NCBI RefSeq assembly: GCF_030149505.1
Contig: NZ_JASBRN010000001.1
Coordinates: 1 to 64,000, forward strand
DNA from: Nocardioides sp.
GTDB lineage: Bacteria; Actinomycetota; Actinomycetes; Propionibacteriales; Nocardioidaceae
Reading direction: 5' to 3'
DNA length: 64,000 bases
Part shown: positions 55,975 to 64,000 of the stretch, in pieces
Layout of the letters: every line of letters begins with the position of its first letter
Numbering within the stretch: the stretch's first letter is position 1
Program-made: the position numbers and the translations under genes
Notes under the pieces: model-generated
Database searches by the model: none
Seen by the model: the letters and a program-made list of their open reading frames with translations, nothing else
Told to the model about the DNA's origin: nothing

Positions 55975-56984
55975 CGGGTGACCAGCTCGACCGCCGCTGC
56001 GGCCATCGCCGCGGTGGCGGCCGGGTCGCTCATCATCAGCGGCACCGCGGCCGCCGCCAGCCCGGCCTCGTGCAGCGCGGGCAGCGCGTCGGCGTCGCGG
56101 GAGTCCACCAGCCAGCCGTCGAGCACGCCCGCGGCCGAGCGGGCGCCGTAGTGCAGGCCCACGCCGCGGGCGCTGACCTCGACCCCGATCGAGCGCAGCA
56201 TCTGCTCGGCCATGCCGCGCACGTGCGTGCCGCCGACGATGGGGGAGAGGCCGACGACCGGGGCGGCCGTCGCGCGCAGGGCGTCGCGGATCCCCGACAC
56301 GCCGAGGATGGTGCCGACCGAGACGACGGGGTTCGACGGCGGCAGCACCACCAGGTCGGCCTCGCCGATGGCCTCCAGCACACCGGGACCGGGCGTGCTC
56401 CGGTCCAGGCCCACGACGACGACGGTCTCGGCGGGCACCGAGGCGCGCAGGCGCACCCAGTACTCCTGGAAGTGGATCGCGCGCCGCCCGCTCGGCTCGT
56501 CGGGGTCGGCGACGACCACGTGGGTCTCGACACGGTCGTCGGTCATCGGCAGCAGCCGCAGCCCCTCACCGAAGGTCGGCTCCAGCCACCGCTTGCACAG
56601 CGCCGTGGTGATCGCGGAGAGGGGGTAGCCGGCCTCGAGCATCTGGGTGCGGACCAGGTGGGTCGCCACGTCGCGGTCACCGAGCCCGAACCACGTCGGC
56701 TCCACGCCGTACGCCGCCAGCTCCTCCTTGACCGACCAGGTCTCCTCGCGCCGACCCCAGCCGCGCTCGGGGTCGATGCCCTCGCCGAGGGTGTACATCA
56801 CGGTGTCGAGGTCGGGGCAGACCTTGAGCCCGTGGACCCAGATGTCGTCGGCGGTGTTGGCCACGACGGTGACCACGGCGTCGCGGTCGACGCCGGGCAG
56901 CAGCCCCTCGCGGACGCCGTGCAGCAGCCCCTGCAGGAAGCGGGCGCCGCCCATGCCGCCGGAGAGGACAGTCAGTGCGCGCAT
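55971..56984 (-). CDS. fbiA: 2-phospho-L-lactate transferase (F420 synthesis)
   Basis: A 337-residue CofD/FbiA enzyme joining the phosphoenolpyruvate- or lactate-derived unit to Fo. N-terminal TVLSGGMGGARFLQGLLHG, NTADDIWVHGLKVCPDLDTVMYTL, and the substrate loop VVLPPSNPVVSVGTIL are visible. ATG six bases after CAGAGT (minus strand). The pair with fbiB next to whiB2 matches the mycobacterial and streptomycete order. Confidence 0.93.
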   Translation of the reverse strand: MRALTVLSGGMGGARFLQGLLHGVREGLLPGVDRDAVVTVVANTADDIWVHGLKVCPDLDTVMYTLGEGIDPERGWGRREETWSVKEELAAYGVEPTWFGLGDRDVATHLVRTQMLEAGYPLSAITTALCKRWLEPTFGEGLRLLPMTDDRVETHVVVADPDEPSGRRAIHFQEYWVRLRASVPAETVVVVGLDRSTPGPGVLEAIGEADLVVLPPSNPVVSVGTILGVSGIRDALRATAAPVVGLSPIVGGTHVRGMAEQMLRSIGVEVSARGVGLHYGARSAAGVLDGWLVDSRDADALPALHEAGLAAAAVPLMMSDPAATAAMAAAAVELVTR

Positions 56985-57070
56985 GCGCCCACTCTGCCGC
57001 AGCCTGCCACGTGCTCCGCGCCCTGCCCACCCCGCCGGGTGGGTGCGCTGGACCAATACCAGACTTCCGC

Positions 57071-57100
57071 TTGACGCCGGTGCTACGACAGGCATGTAAT
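57071..57100 (+). promoter_or_regulatory. Consensus promoter of whiB2
   Basis: TTGACG (57071-57076), an 18-base spacer and TGTAAT (57095-57100). Unlike most genes here it has a 5' leader of about 50 bases. Confidence 0.6.
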
Positions 57101-57157
57101 TCCACAAGTGTTCTTCGTTGCCGGACGAGGACACACAGGGTCGAGAGGTTGGGTGCC

Positions 57158-57412
57158 GTGAGAGAGCTGTTTCTCCTGGAGGCGGAGAGCGAGGAGGGGT
57201 CGTGGCAGGAGCGTGCGTTGTGCGCCCAGACCGACCCCGAGGCGTTCTTCCCCGAGAAGGGTGGATCCACGAGGGAGGCCAAGAAGGTCTGCCTCACCTG
57301 CGAGGTGCGCCAGGACTGCCTGGAGTCCGCGCTGAGCAACGACGAGCGCTTCGGCATCTGGGGTGGTCTCTCCGAGAGGGAGCGCCGCAAGCTGAAGAAG
57401 CGTGCCGTCTGA
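57158..57412 (+). CDS. whiB2: WhiB family iron-sulfur transcriptional regulator (WhiB2/WhmD)
   Basis: An 84-residue Fe-S protein that acts with the sigma factor at promoters and is linked to septation. The four cluster cysteines are in ERALC, KKVCLTCEVRQDC. The G-[VI]-W-G-G turn appears as FGIWGGLSERERRKLKKR, followed by a basic tail for DNA. The sequence AQTDPEAFFPEKGGSTREAKK assigns it to the WhiB2/WhmD group. GTG start; a good terminator follows. Confidence 0.93.
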   Translation: MRELFLLEAESEEGSWQERALCAQTDPEAFFPEKGGSTREAKKVCLTCEVRQDCLESALSNDERFGIWGGLSERERRKLKKRAV

Positions 57413-57438
57413 GAAGAGAACGCCGCTGATCCGAGCGT

Positions 57439-57461
57439 GGCCCCGGTCCTGGACCGGGGCC
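57439..57461 (+). terminator. Rho-independent-like terminator after whiB2
   Basis: GGCCCCGGTCC and GGACCGGGGCC form a perfect 11-pair stem around a single T (a shorter stem with a small loop in practice), 26 bases after the stop and before the next gene's -10 box. Confidence 0.7.
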
Positions 57462-57484
57462 GCTCGCATTTAGGCTTGCCGATC

Positions 57485-60370
57485 GTGTCCGGGTCGGTGC
57501 CGGAGGCACGACCGGGTTCGGTCGCCGTCCTCCTCGTCAGCCACGACGGAGCCCGCTGGCTTCCCGTCGTGGTCGAGGGGCTGCGCAGCCAGACCCGCGC
57601 CCCCGACCGCGTGGTCTGCGTCGACACCGGCAGCCGCGACGAGGGGCCCGACCTGCTGGAGCGCGCGTTCGGCGCCGTGCGCTCGCTGCCGTCGGGCACC
57701 GGCTTCCCCGAGGCCGTCCGGGTCGCGGCCGCGGAGGCAGGCGACGTCGAGTGGCTGTGGATCCTCCACGACGACGCCACCCCCGCCCCCGATGCGCTGG
57801 AGCGGCTGCTGGCCACCGCGCGCGAGCACCCCGAGGCCGACCTGCTCGGCCCCAAGCTGCGCGAGTGGCCCTCGCTGCGCCGGCTGCTCGAGGTCGGCGT
57901 GACGATCTCCGCCACCGGCCGCCGCGAGACCGGACTGGAGCGCGGGGAGTACGACCAGGGCCAGCACGACGACGTACGCCGGGTGCTGGCCGTGCACTCC
58001 GCCGGGCTGCTCGTGCGCCGCGAGGTCCTCGAGGAGCTCGGCGGCTTCGACGACCGGTTGCCGCTCTTCGGCAACGACCTCGACCTGGGGTGGCGAGCGG
58101 CCGCGGCCGGTCGCACGACCCTGGTCGTCCCGCAGGCGGTCGTCTTCCACGCCGAGGCCGCCCACCGCGGGGTGCGGCGCACGGCGCTGACCGGGCGGCA
58201 CACCCACTTCCACGAGCGCCGCGGCGCGCTGTACACGCTGCTGGCCAACACCTCCTCCCGCCTGCTGCCGCTGCTGGTCGTCCGGCTGGTGCTCGGCACC
58301 CTCCTGCGCGTGCTCGGCTACCTCCTCGTGAGGTCGCCGGGCGAGGCGCTCGACGAGCTGGCCGCACTCCTGGCCGTGCGGCCGGGCGTCGTGCGGGCCG
58401 CCCGCCGCGAGCGCCGGGCCCGCACCGGCAGCCCGTCCCCGGCCGTGCGCGGCCTGCTCGCGCCCTGGTGGCTGCCCTACCGCCACGGCCTGGACGCCGT
58501 CGGTGACCTGGTCGCGGCCGCGGGCAACCAGGCCGCGGACGTCGCCGAGCGCCGTCGTCTCGCCGCCGCCGAGCGCGACCCCGAGTCGTTCGCGGCGCGC
58601 CGCCCGGCCGAGGACGAGGACGTCCCGGAGGCCGACACCGGCTGGGTCGCCCGCTTCCTCACCAACCCCGTCGCCGTGCTGCTCGCCGTGGTCGTGGTGC
58701 TGCTCCTCGCGGGCGCCCGCGCCGGCCTCGGCGCGACCTCGGGCGGAGCGCTGTCCCCCGCGCCCGACGGTGTCGGCGCCTGGTGGCGGCTGCACCTCGA
58801 GTCCTGGCACGCGCTCGGCGTCGGCACCGCGGTCCCCGCCCCGGCGTACGTCGTGGTGCTGGCGCTGCTCGGGACGCTGCTCGGCGGCTCTGCGGTCGCG
58901 GCGGTCTCGGCGCTGCTCGTGCTGGCGGTGCCGTTCGCCCTCTGGGGAGCCTGGCGCTTCCTCGGGCTGCTCGGGCGCCTGGTCTCCCCGCGCGGCCTGC
59001 CCCGGTGGGTGCTGCTGTGGGGCGCGACGACCTACGCGCTGGTCCCGGCCACGAGCGGCGCCTGGGGCCAGGGCCGGCTCGGCGTCGTGGTCGCCGCGGC
59101 GGTGCTGCCGTGGCTGGCGCACGCCGTGGTCGGCTTCGTCGACCCCGAGCCGGACCGTCGCTGGCGAGCCGCCTGGCGCACGGGCGTGCTGCTGACGCTC
59201 GTGGTCGCCTTCGCCCCCACGACCTGGCTGCTGGCGGTCGCGATCGTCGGCCTCGGCCTGGGTGCCGCACGGCTGGTGACGCCGGCCGCGCTCGGTGACC
59301 GGTCCGCCTGGGCTCCGCCCGCCCTCGCCGCCGGCGTGCCGGTGGGACTGCTGCTCCCGTGGTGGGTCCCGGCACTGCAGCACGGTGCCGGCGAGGCGTT
59401 GCTCCTCGGCGCCGGCCGGCTGCCCGGTGCGACGCCGGCGGGCCTGGACGTCCTCACCGGGCGACTCGGCGGCCTGGGCGCCCCTGCCTGGACCGGGCTC
59501 GTGCTGGTCGCGCTGGCGCTGCTCGCGCTGCTGCCGCGGCCCTCGCGCGTGCCGGTGCTGCTGGCGTGGCTGCTCGCCGCGGTCACCGCCCTGCTCGCGC
59601 TCGGGCTGTCCTGGGTCACCCTCGACCTCGCCGGCGGGTCGGTGCCGGCGTCGGTGTCGGTGCTGGTCCTGGCGCTGCAGGGCTGCCTGGTCACGGCGGC
59701 CGTGCTCGGTGCGCTGGGGGCCGTCGAGGTGCGGCGCAGCGGCGGCGGTCGCACGGGCGCCTGGCGCGCCGGGCTCGCGGTCACCGCCGCGGCCGCGGCG
59801 GTGGTGCCGGTCGTGGGCCTGGGCTGGTTCGCCGCGGGCGAGCAGGAGCTCGCCGGCGCGGACCCGGCGGGCGTGCCGGCGTACATGGTGCAGAGCGCGG
59901 AGACCGCGCCCGAGCGCGGCATCCTGGTGCTCACCGGGTCGGTCGAGGACGGCATCGCGCATGTGGTCCGCCGCGGCGACGGGGTGACCGTGGGGGAGGA
60001 CGAGGTGCTGGCGCTCAGCCCCGCCGACCCGGCGCTCGACGAGCTGGTCCGCGCGCTCGTCAGCGACGCCGCGGCAGGTGCGGCCGACCGGCTCGCCGAG
60101 CTGGGGGTGGAGTACGTCGTGCTCCCGGCCCCCGCCGACGGTGACGTCGCAGCGGTGCTCGACGCGACGGCCGGCCTGGCGCAGGCGTCCGCGGAGGACC
60201 GCGACACCCGGGCCTGGCGGGTCGCCCGCGAGCCGGGCACCGAGGCGCTCGAGGGCGACGGCTCCTGGCTGCGCCCGGTGCTGCTGCTGGCCCAGCTGGG
60301 CCTGCTGGTCCTCGCGCTGGTGCAGTGCGCGCCCACCCGCCGCGCGAGCCGGGGGAGGGCGAGGAGGTGA
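57485..60370 (+). CDS. Family 2 glycosyltransferase fused to multi-helix membrane domain
   Basis: A 961-residue protein. The N-terminal GT-A domain (about 10-300) has VAVLLVSHDGARWLPVV, CVDTGSRDEGPDLL, ILHDDATPAPDAL as the metal motif and NDLDLGWRAAAAGR. About twelve hydrophobic helices follow (from about 400), with a C-terminal extracytoplasmic part. The enzyme probably uses a polyprenyl-linked sugar or glycosylates membrane substrates. GTG start eight bases after TAGGCT (57471-57476). Overlaps the DUF5719 gene by four bases; this pair is conserved downstream of whiB in actinobacteria. Confidence 0.85.
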   Translation: MSGSVPEARPGSVAVLLVSHDGARWLPVVVEGLRSQTRAPDRVVCVDTGSRDEGPDLLERAFGAVRSLPSGTGFPEAVRVAAAEAGDVEWLWILHDDATPAPDALERLLATAREHPEADLLGPKLREWPSLRRLLEVGVTISATGRRETGLERGEYDQGQHDDVRRVLAVHSAGLLVRREVLEELGGFDDRLPLFGNDLDLGWRAAAAGRTTLVVPQAVVFHAEAAHRGVRRTALTGRHTHFHERRGALYTLLANTSSRLLPLLVVRLVLGTLLRVLGYLLVRSPGEALDELAALLAVRPGVVRAARRERRARTGSPSPAVRGLLAPWWLPYRHGLDAVGDLVAAAGNQAADVAERRRLAAAERDPESFAARRPAEDEDVPEADTGWVARFLTNPVAVLLAVVVVLLLAGARAGLGATSGGALSPAPDGVGAWWRLHLESWHALGVGTAVPAPAYVVVLALLGTLLGGSAVAAVSALLVLAVPFALWGAWRFLGLLGRLVSPRGLPRWVLLWGATTYALVPATSGAWGQGRLGVVVAAAVLPWLAHAVVGFVDPEPDRRWRAAWRTGVLLTLVVAFAPTTWLLAVAIVGLGLGAARLVTPAALGDRSAWAPPALAAGVPVGLLLPWWVPALQHGAGEALLLGAGRLPGATPAGLDVLTGRLGGLGAPAWTGLVLVALALLALLPRPSRVPVLLAWLLAAVTALLALGLSWVTLDLAGGSVPASVSVLVLALQGCLVTAAVLGALGAVEVRRSGGGRTGAWRAGLAVTAAAAAVVPVVGLGWFAAGEQELAGADPAGVPAYMVQSAETAPERGILVLTGSVEDGIAHVVRRGDGVTVGEDEVLALSPADPALDELVRALVSDAAAGAADRLAELGVEYVVLPAPADGDVAAVLDATAGLAQASAEDRDTRAWRVAREPGTEALEGDGSWLRPVLLLAQLGLLVLALVQCAPTRRASRGRARR

Positions 60371-61788
60371 CCCGCCGCGTGGGGAGGCCGAGCGCCCTGG
60401 CGGTCGTCGCCGTCGTGGCCCCGCTGCTGACCGTGGGCGCAGCGCTGCTGACCGACACCCGGGTCGGCCCGGACGGCCCGGGCGACCGCGCACCCGAGGA
60501 GGTCGCGCTCACGAGCGCGACGCTGGTCTGCCCGACGGGCCAGGGCGGGGGCGTGCTGGTCGCCTCCGACGCGGACCCCGATGTTGCCGGAGGCTCCGAG
60601 GGCCGGGTCACGGCGCTGGTGGGCAAGGAGGAGCGCGAGGTCGAGCTCGTGCCGGGTGCGGCCACCCGGCTCGACGACGCCGACGAGGTCGCCGGCAGCG
60701 GCTCGTCCGCCCCCGGCCTCGTGGCCCAGCGGTACGGCGGCCCCGGGCTGCGCGCCGTCGACTGCCCGGCCACCAGCAGCGACCAGTGGTTCACCGGGGT
60801 CGGCGCCGGCGCCGAGCACCGCTCGGTCCTGGAGCTGCACAACCCCGACGAGGGCCCGGCGACCGCCACCATCACCGTGCTCGGTCAGTCGGGGCCGGTC
60901 GGCGCCGGCGGCGAGCTGCGCGGGGTCTCGGTGGCCGGTGGTGCCACCACGCGCATCGAGCTCGGCTCGGCCATCCCCAAGCGCGAGGAGCTCACGCTGC
61001 GGGTCACGACCGACCGCGGCCGCCTCGCCGCGACGGTGATCGACTCCTCCGTGCCGGTGGGCCGGGGCGAGACGACCAAGGAGTACCTCGCCGGGCAGCG
61101 CGAGCCCGCGACCTCCCAGCTGCTGCTCGGGCTGCCCGCCCACGTCGAGGAGCCCGCCGTCGTCGTCGCCAACACCAGCGACAGCGCCGCGCGTGTCTCG
61201 CTGCGCCTGGTCACCGCGGAGTCGACCTTCGCCCCCACCGGGCTCGAGGAGGTGCTGGTCGACCCGCAGAGCGTGCGGCGCTTCTCGCTGCGTCAGGTGC
61301 TCGGCTCGGACGTCGCCGAGGGCGTGCTGGGGATCGAAGTCGTCTCCTCCCAGCCGACGACCGCCAGCTTCCGCGGCCGGGTGGACGGGGATCTGCTCAC
61401 CGTCGTGCCCCAGGGGCCGGTGGTCACGGCCACGCTCGTGCCGGTCCCGCTACCGGGGGCGCGGCTGGTCCTCGGCGGGGCGGAGGCGCTCGGCACCGTC
61501 ACGGTCCTGGCGCTCGACGAGCGCGGCCGCGAGGTCGACGAGCGGGTCGTCGAGGTCGGACCCGACCTGGCGGTCGAAGTGCCGGTGCCGGACGGCGCGA
61601 CGCTGCTGCGGGTCGTACCGCGGGGCACGGCGGTCCAGGGCGTGCTGCGGCTGCGGTCCGGTGCGGGCGCGGCCGTGGTCGGGCTCCGCGAGCTGGTGCG
61701 GGTCGGGCTGGTGCCCGACGTGCGGCCGGGGCTGGTCGTGCCCGGTCAGCCCCGTCAGCCCGATCAGTCCGGCTCGTCGGGGGAGTAG
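60367..61788 (+). CDS. DUF5719 secreted/anchored protein
   Basis: A 473-residue protein with one N-terminal hydrophobic anchor (LAVVAVVAPLLTVGAALL) and an extracellular beta-rich DUF5719 domain built from repeated sandwich-like stretches (ELHNPDEGPATATITVLG, VVVANTSDSAARVSLRLV). No catalytic motif. The GTG start overlaps the upstream GT stop, so they likely act together. Its C-terminal codons overlap by 25 bases the convergent zincin-like gene. Confidence 0.82.
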   Translation: MTRRVGRPSALAVVAVVAPLLTVGAALLTDTRVGPDGPGDRAPEEVALTSATLVCPTGQGGGVLVASDADPDVAGGSEGRVTALVGKEEREVELVPGAATRLDDADEVAGSGSSAPGLVAQRYGGPGLRAVDCPATSSDQWFTGVGAGAEHRSVLELHNPDEGPATATITVLGQSGPVGAGGELRGVSVAGGATTRIELGSAIPKREELTLRVTTDRGRLAATVIDSSVPVGRGETTKEYLAGQREPATSQLLLGLPAHVEEPAVVVANTSDSAARVSLRLVTAESTFAPTGLEEVLVDPQSVRRFSLRQVLGSDVAEGVLGIEVVSSQPTTASFRGRVDGDLLTVVPQGPVVTATLVPVPLPGARLVLGGAEALGTVTVLALDERGREVDERVVEVGPDLAVEVPVPDGATLLRVVPRGTAVQGVLRLRSGAGAAVVGLRELVRVGLVPDVRPGLVVPGQPRQPDQSGSSGE

Positions 61789-62183
61789 CGCGGGTCGACG
61801 TCGGAGGGGTCGATGCCCAGGAGCTCGGCGACCTGCTCGACCACGACGGTCAGCACGAGTGCCTCGAGGTCGCTGCGACGCGAGGCCCGGTGCTCGATGG
61901 GCCTCCGGAAGAGCACCAACCGGGTCGGCTGGTCGCCGGTGGCGCGCACGAGCGAGGACAGCGGCACGGTCGGCGAGTCCCAGTCGTCGGGCACGTGGGG
62001 CACGTCCTCGACGGCGTACTCCACCAGCCCGAGGCGCTCGGCCCACCGCTCCTCGACGCTCTCGACGGCGTCGAGGACCACGCGGTCGAAGCGCTCGCGC
62101 GACGTCGGGCGGACCGGCTGGCCCGGCTGCGTGGTGAGCACCGCGGGTCCGCGCATGCCGCGGCCCCGACGGTCACGAGTCAT
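61764..62183 (-). CDS. Zincin-like metallopeptidase family protein, active site degenerate
   Basis: A 139-residue soluble protein of the bacterial zincin family (PF06262-type) found next to DUF3499 genes. Where active members have HExxH followed by FG, this one reads VVVEQVAELLGID, so both zinc His are absent and only the Glu is kept. It is probably not a protease. ATG seven bases after minus-strand TAGGCT (62191-62196). Convergent with DUF5719. Confidence 0.8.
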   Translation of the reverse strand: MTRDRRGRGMRGPAVLTTQPGQPVRPTSRERFDRVVLDAVESVEERWAERLGLVEYAVEDVPHVPDDWDSPTVPLSSLVRATGDQPTRLVLFRRPIEHRASRRSDLEALVLTVVVEQVAELLGIDPSDVDPRYSPDEPD

Positions 62184-62190
62184 GTCCGCG

Positions 62191-62226
62191 AGCCTATCCG
62201 CGGGCGTCGGTGCGGGCGGGTAGCGT
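62191..62226. promoter_or_regulatory. Divergent leaderless promoters (zincin-like / DUF3499)
   Basis: Minus-strand TAGGCT (62191-62196) and plus-strand TAGCGT (62221-62226) each end seven bases before their start codons. Confidence 0.55.
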
Positions 62227-62233
62227 CTGCGCC

Positions 62234-62593
62234 GTGAGTCCCGCCCGCCGTTGCAGCCGCACCGCGTGCGGTCGCCCGGCGGTGATGACGCTGACCTACG
62301 TCTACGCCGACCAGACCGCCGTGCTCGGTCCCCTGGCGACGTACGCCGAGCCGCACGCCTACGACCTCTGCGAGACCCACAGCGAGCGGCTCTCGGCACC
62401 CCGCGGCTGGGAGGTGCTGCGGCTGGCGCAGCCCGCGCCGCCGCGGCCGAGCAACGACGACCTCCTCGCGCTGGCCGACGCCGTCCGCGAGGCCGGCCGC
62501 CCCCAGCCGCCCCGGCGGGTGGCCCCGGCGGAGGAGACCGGTCGCGAGACCGGTCGCAAGGGTCATCTGCGCGTGCTGTCCACCGAGCACTAG
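62234..62593 (+). CDS. DUF3499 zinc-ribbon-like protein
   Basis: A 119-residue small protein with an N-terminal metal-binding pattern: RRCSRTACGRPAVMTLTYVY, then YDLCETHSERL (C-x4-C … C-x2-H). The tail is Pro/Arg-rich. The family is actinobacterial and sits beside manB. Function unknown. GTG start from the TAGCGT box spacing. Confidence 0.85.
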   Translation: MSPARRCSRTACGRPAVMTLTYVYADQTAVLGPLATYAEPHAYDLCETHSERLSAPRGWEVLRLAQPAPPRPSNDDLLALADAVREAGRPQPPRRVAPAEETGRETGRKGHLRVLSTEH

Positions 62594-62596
62594 GGT
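62591..62596 (+). promoter_or_regulatory. -10 box of manB, leaderless
   Basis: TAGGGT ends six bases before the ATG of manB and overlaps the DUF3499 stop. Confidence 0.55.
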
Positions 62597-62602
62597 TCGG
62601 GC

Positions 62603-64000
62603 ATGGCCGACACCCGCACCTCCGACTCGCTGGGGGCTGCGAACCTCCACGCCGTCTTCAAAGCCTACGACGTGCGCGGCACGGTCCCCGACCAGCTCGA
62701 CGAGGACCTCGCCCGCGCGACCGGTCGCGCCTACGTCCGGGTGCTCGGCGCCCGCACGGTCGTGGTCGGCCACGACATGCGGCCCAGCTCGCCCGGCATG
62801 GCCGGCTCGTTCGCCTCGGGCGCCTCCGAGGCCGGCGCCGACGTCGTCATGATCGGTCTGGCCTCCACCGACCAGCTCTACTTCGCCTCGGGCCACCTCG
62901 GCCACCCGGGCGCGATGTTCACCGCCAGCCACAACCCCGCGCAGTACAACGGGATCAAGCTGTGCCGCGCGCACGCCGTCCCCGTCGGCGCCGACACCGG
63001 CCTGCACGAGATCCGCGACCTCATCGCCTCGGGCGAGGTCACCGAGCGTTTCGTCCCCGCCCCGGCCGCGGGCTCGATCAGCGAGCACGACGTGCTGGAG
63101 GCGTACGCCGCCCACCTGCTCACCCTCGCCCCGGTCTCCGGGCGCCGGCTCAAGGTCGTGGCCGACGCCGGCAACGGCATGGCCGGCTGGACGGCGCCGG
63201 CGGTCTTCGGGCGGATGGGGACCGACCAGGTCGACCTGGTGCCGCTCTACTTCGAGCTCGACGGCAGCTTCCCCAACCACGAGGCCAACCCGCTCGACGA
63301 GGCCACGCTGGCCGATCTCAAGGCCCGGGTGGTGGCGGAGAGGGCCGACGTCGGGCTGGCCTTCGACGGCGACGCCGACCGCTGCTTCCTCGTCGACGAG
63401 CGCGGCCGGGCGGTCTCGCCCTCCACGCTCACCGCACTGATCGCGGCGCGCGAGCTGGCCAAGGAGCCGGGCGCCACGATCATCCACAACCTCATCACCT
63501 CGCGCGCGGTGCCGGAGCTGGTCACCGAGCTCGGCGGCACGCCCGTGCGCACCCGGGTCGGGCACTCCTTCATCAAGGCCCGGATGGCCGAGACCGACGC
63601 GGTCTTCGGCGGCGAGCACTCGGGACACTTCTACTTCCGGGACTTCTGGCGCGCGGACTCGGGCATGCTCGCCGCGCTGCACGCCCTGGCGGCCCTCGCG
63701 GGCACGGACGTGCCGCTGTCGCAGCTGCTGGCGGCGTACGAGCGGTACCCGATGTCGGGGGAGATCAACTCCGAGGTCGCCGACCAGGGGGCCGTGATGG
63801 ACGCGCTGGAAGCGGAGTACGCCGGGCAGGACGGCGTGACCACCGACCGGCTCGACGGGTTGAGCGTCAGCCACCCGGACTGGACGTTCAACGTGCGGCC
63901 CTCCAACACCGAGCCGCTGCTGCGGCTCAACGTCGAGGGGCGCGACCAGGAGACGATGGAGGCCGTGCGCGACGGCGTGCTGGCCAGGATCCGTGGAGGG
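62603..64000 (+). CDS. manB: Phosphomannomutase/phosphoglucomutase, runs off window
   Basis: 466 codons are open to the last base; the family is about 465-475 residues, so almost all is present. It converts mannose 6-phosphate to mannose 1-phosphate, the substrate of ManC at 53063. FKAYDVRG at the start, phosphoserine loop FTASHNPAQYNG (about residue 105), metal loop FDGDADRC (about 257), sugar loop GGEHSGH (about 340) and RPSNTEPLLRLN near the end. It differs in family branch from the 556-residue mutase at 952. Confidence 0.93.
   Translation, partial: MADTRTSDSLGAANLHAVFKAYDVRGTVPDQLDEDLARATGRAYVRVLGARTVVVGHDMRPSSPGMAGSFASGASEAGADVVMIGLASTDQLYFASGHLGHPGAMFTASHNPAQYNGIKLCRAHAVPVGADTGLHEIRDLIASGEVTERFVPAPAAGSISEHDVLEAYAAHLLTLAPVSGRRLKVVADAGNGMAGWTAPAVFGRMGTDQVDLVPLYFELDGSFPNHEANPLDEATLADLKARVVAERADVGLAFDGDADRCFLVDERGRAVSPSTLTALIAARELAKEPGATIIHNLITSRAVPELVTELGGTPVRTRVGHSFIKARMAETDAVFGGEHSGHFYFRDFWRADSGMLAALHALAALAGTDVPLSQLLAAYERYPMSGEINSEVADQGAVMDALEAEYAGQDGVTTDRLDGLSVSHPDWTFNVRPSNTEPLLRLNVEGRDQETMEAVRDGVLARIRGG

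Noticed and set aside
60078-62237. Open frame of 719 codons through the DUF5719 gene in another frame
   Set aside because: Arg/Gly-rich low-complexity translation without motifs; the competing frame has a signal anchor and domain structure.

Overview
The window is chromosomal DNA from a high-GC actinobacterium. Gene content and order point to Nocardioides or a close Propionibacteriales relative. The blocks pmmB–PNP–lpdA, accA3–maf–accE–accD5–birA–purK–purE and manC–fbiAB–whiB2–(DUF3499)–manB have the same neighbours as in Mycobacterium and Streptomyces. The galactofuranan genes occur without visible mycolate or arabinan genes. I see no rRNA, tRNA, CRISPR array or phage. The family-level assignment is inference.

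Layout. 1-941: truncated SOS-box DUF222/HNH gene with its conserved upstream module. 952-8237: phosphosugar mutase, PNP–TetR–heme oxygenase operon, gamma-glutamylcyclotransferase-like gene, lipoamide dehydrogenase and its quinone-reductase paralogue. 8268-17000: hypothetical gene, MFS transporter, two tandem SpoIID/LytB genes, a frameshifted membrane gene, BenE transporter, stand-alone biotinyl protein and two bPH membrane proteins. 17084-32332: acyl-CoA carboxylase subunits (accA3, accE, accD5), birA, acyl-CoA dehydrogenase, maf, adenylate cyclase and purK/purE. Inside this block sits a putative beta-glucan module: GH6 enzyme, response regulator, lipoprotein and processive GT2. 32357-39413: membrane acyltransferase-like protein, Dps, SigB/F-like sigma factor, enoyl-CoA hydratase, two LCP cell-wall ligases and a thioesterase. 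39437-41219: second SOS-box DUF222/HNH module. 41375-52318: galactofuranan operon (GT2, GT2, glf, glfT2, wzm, wzt) preceded by GNAT and PIG-L genes and followed by a secreted amidase. 52346-64000: TIGR03089 gene, manC, DUF3105, fbiB, fbiA, whiB2, membrane GT2, DUF5719, degenerate zincin, DUF3499 and manB (runs off the edge).

Regulation visible in the DNA. Many starts lie 6-8 nt after a TANNNT -10 hexamer, mostly TAGGGT or TAGGCT, which implies leaderless mRNAs. I used this to choose starts. Several divergent gene pairs have only 24-29 nt between start codons, and in two pairs the -10 boxes overlap. Actinobacterial LexA boxes (TCGAAC-N4-GTTCGA) precede both DUF222/HNH genes. Nine-bp-spaced TGTGAC repeats resembling MtrA sites precede an LCP gene and the amidase. 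Eleven-bp-spaced CTCAAG repeats precede the exopolysaccharide GT2.

Repeats. A dispersed palindromic element (GGTCGAG…GTCGAGACC ends) occurs at least six times. One copy lies in frame inside the complete HNH gene, and one marks the far end of each HNH module.
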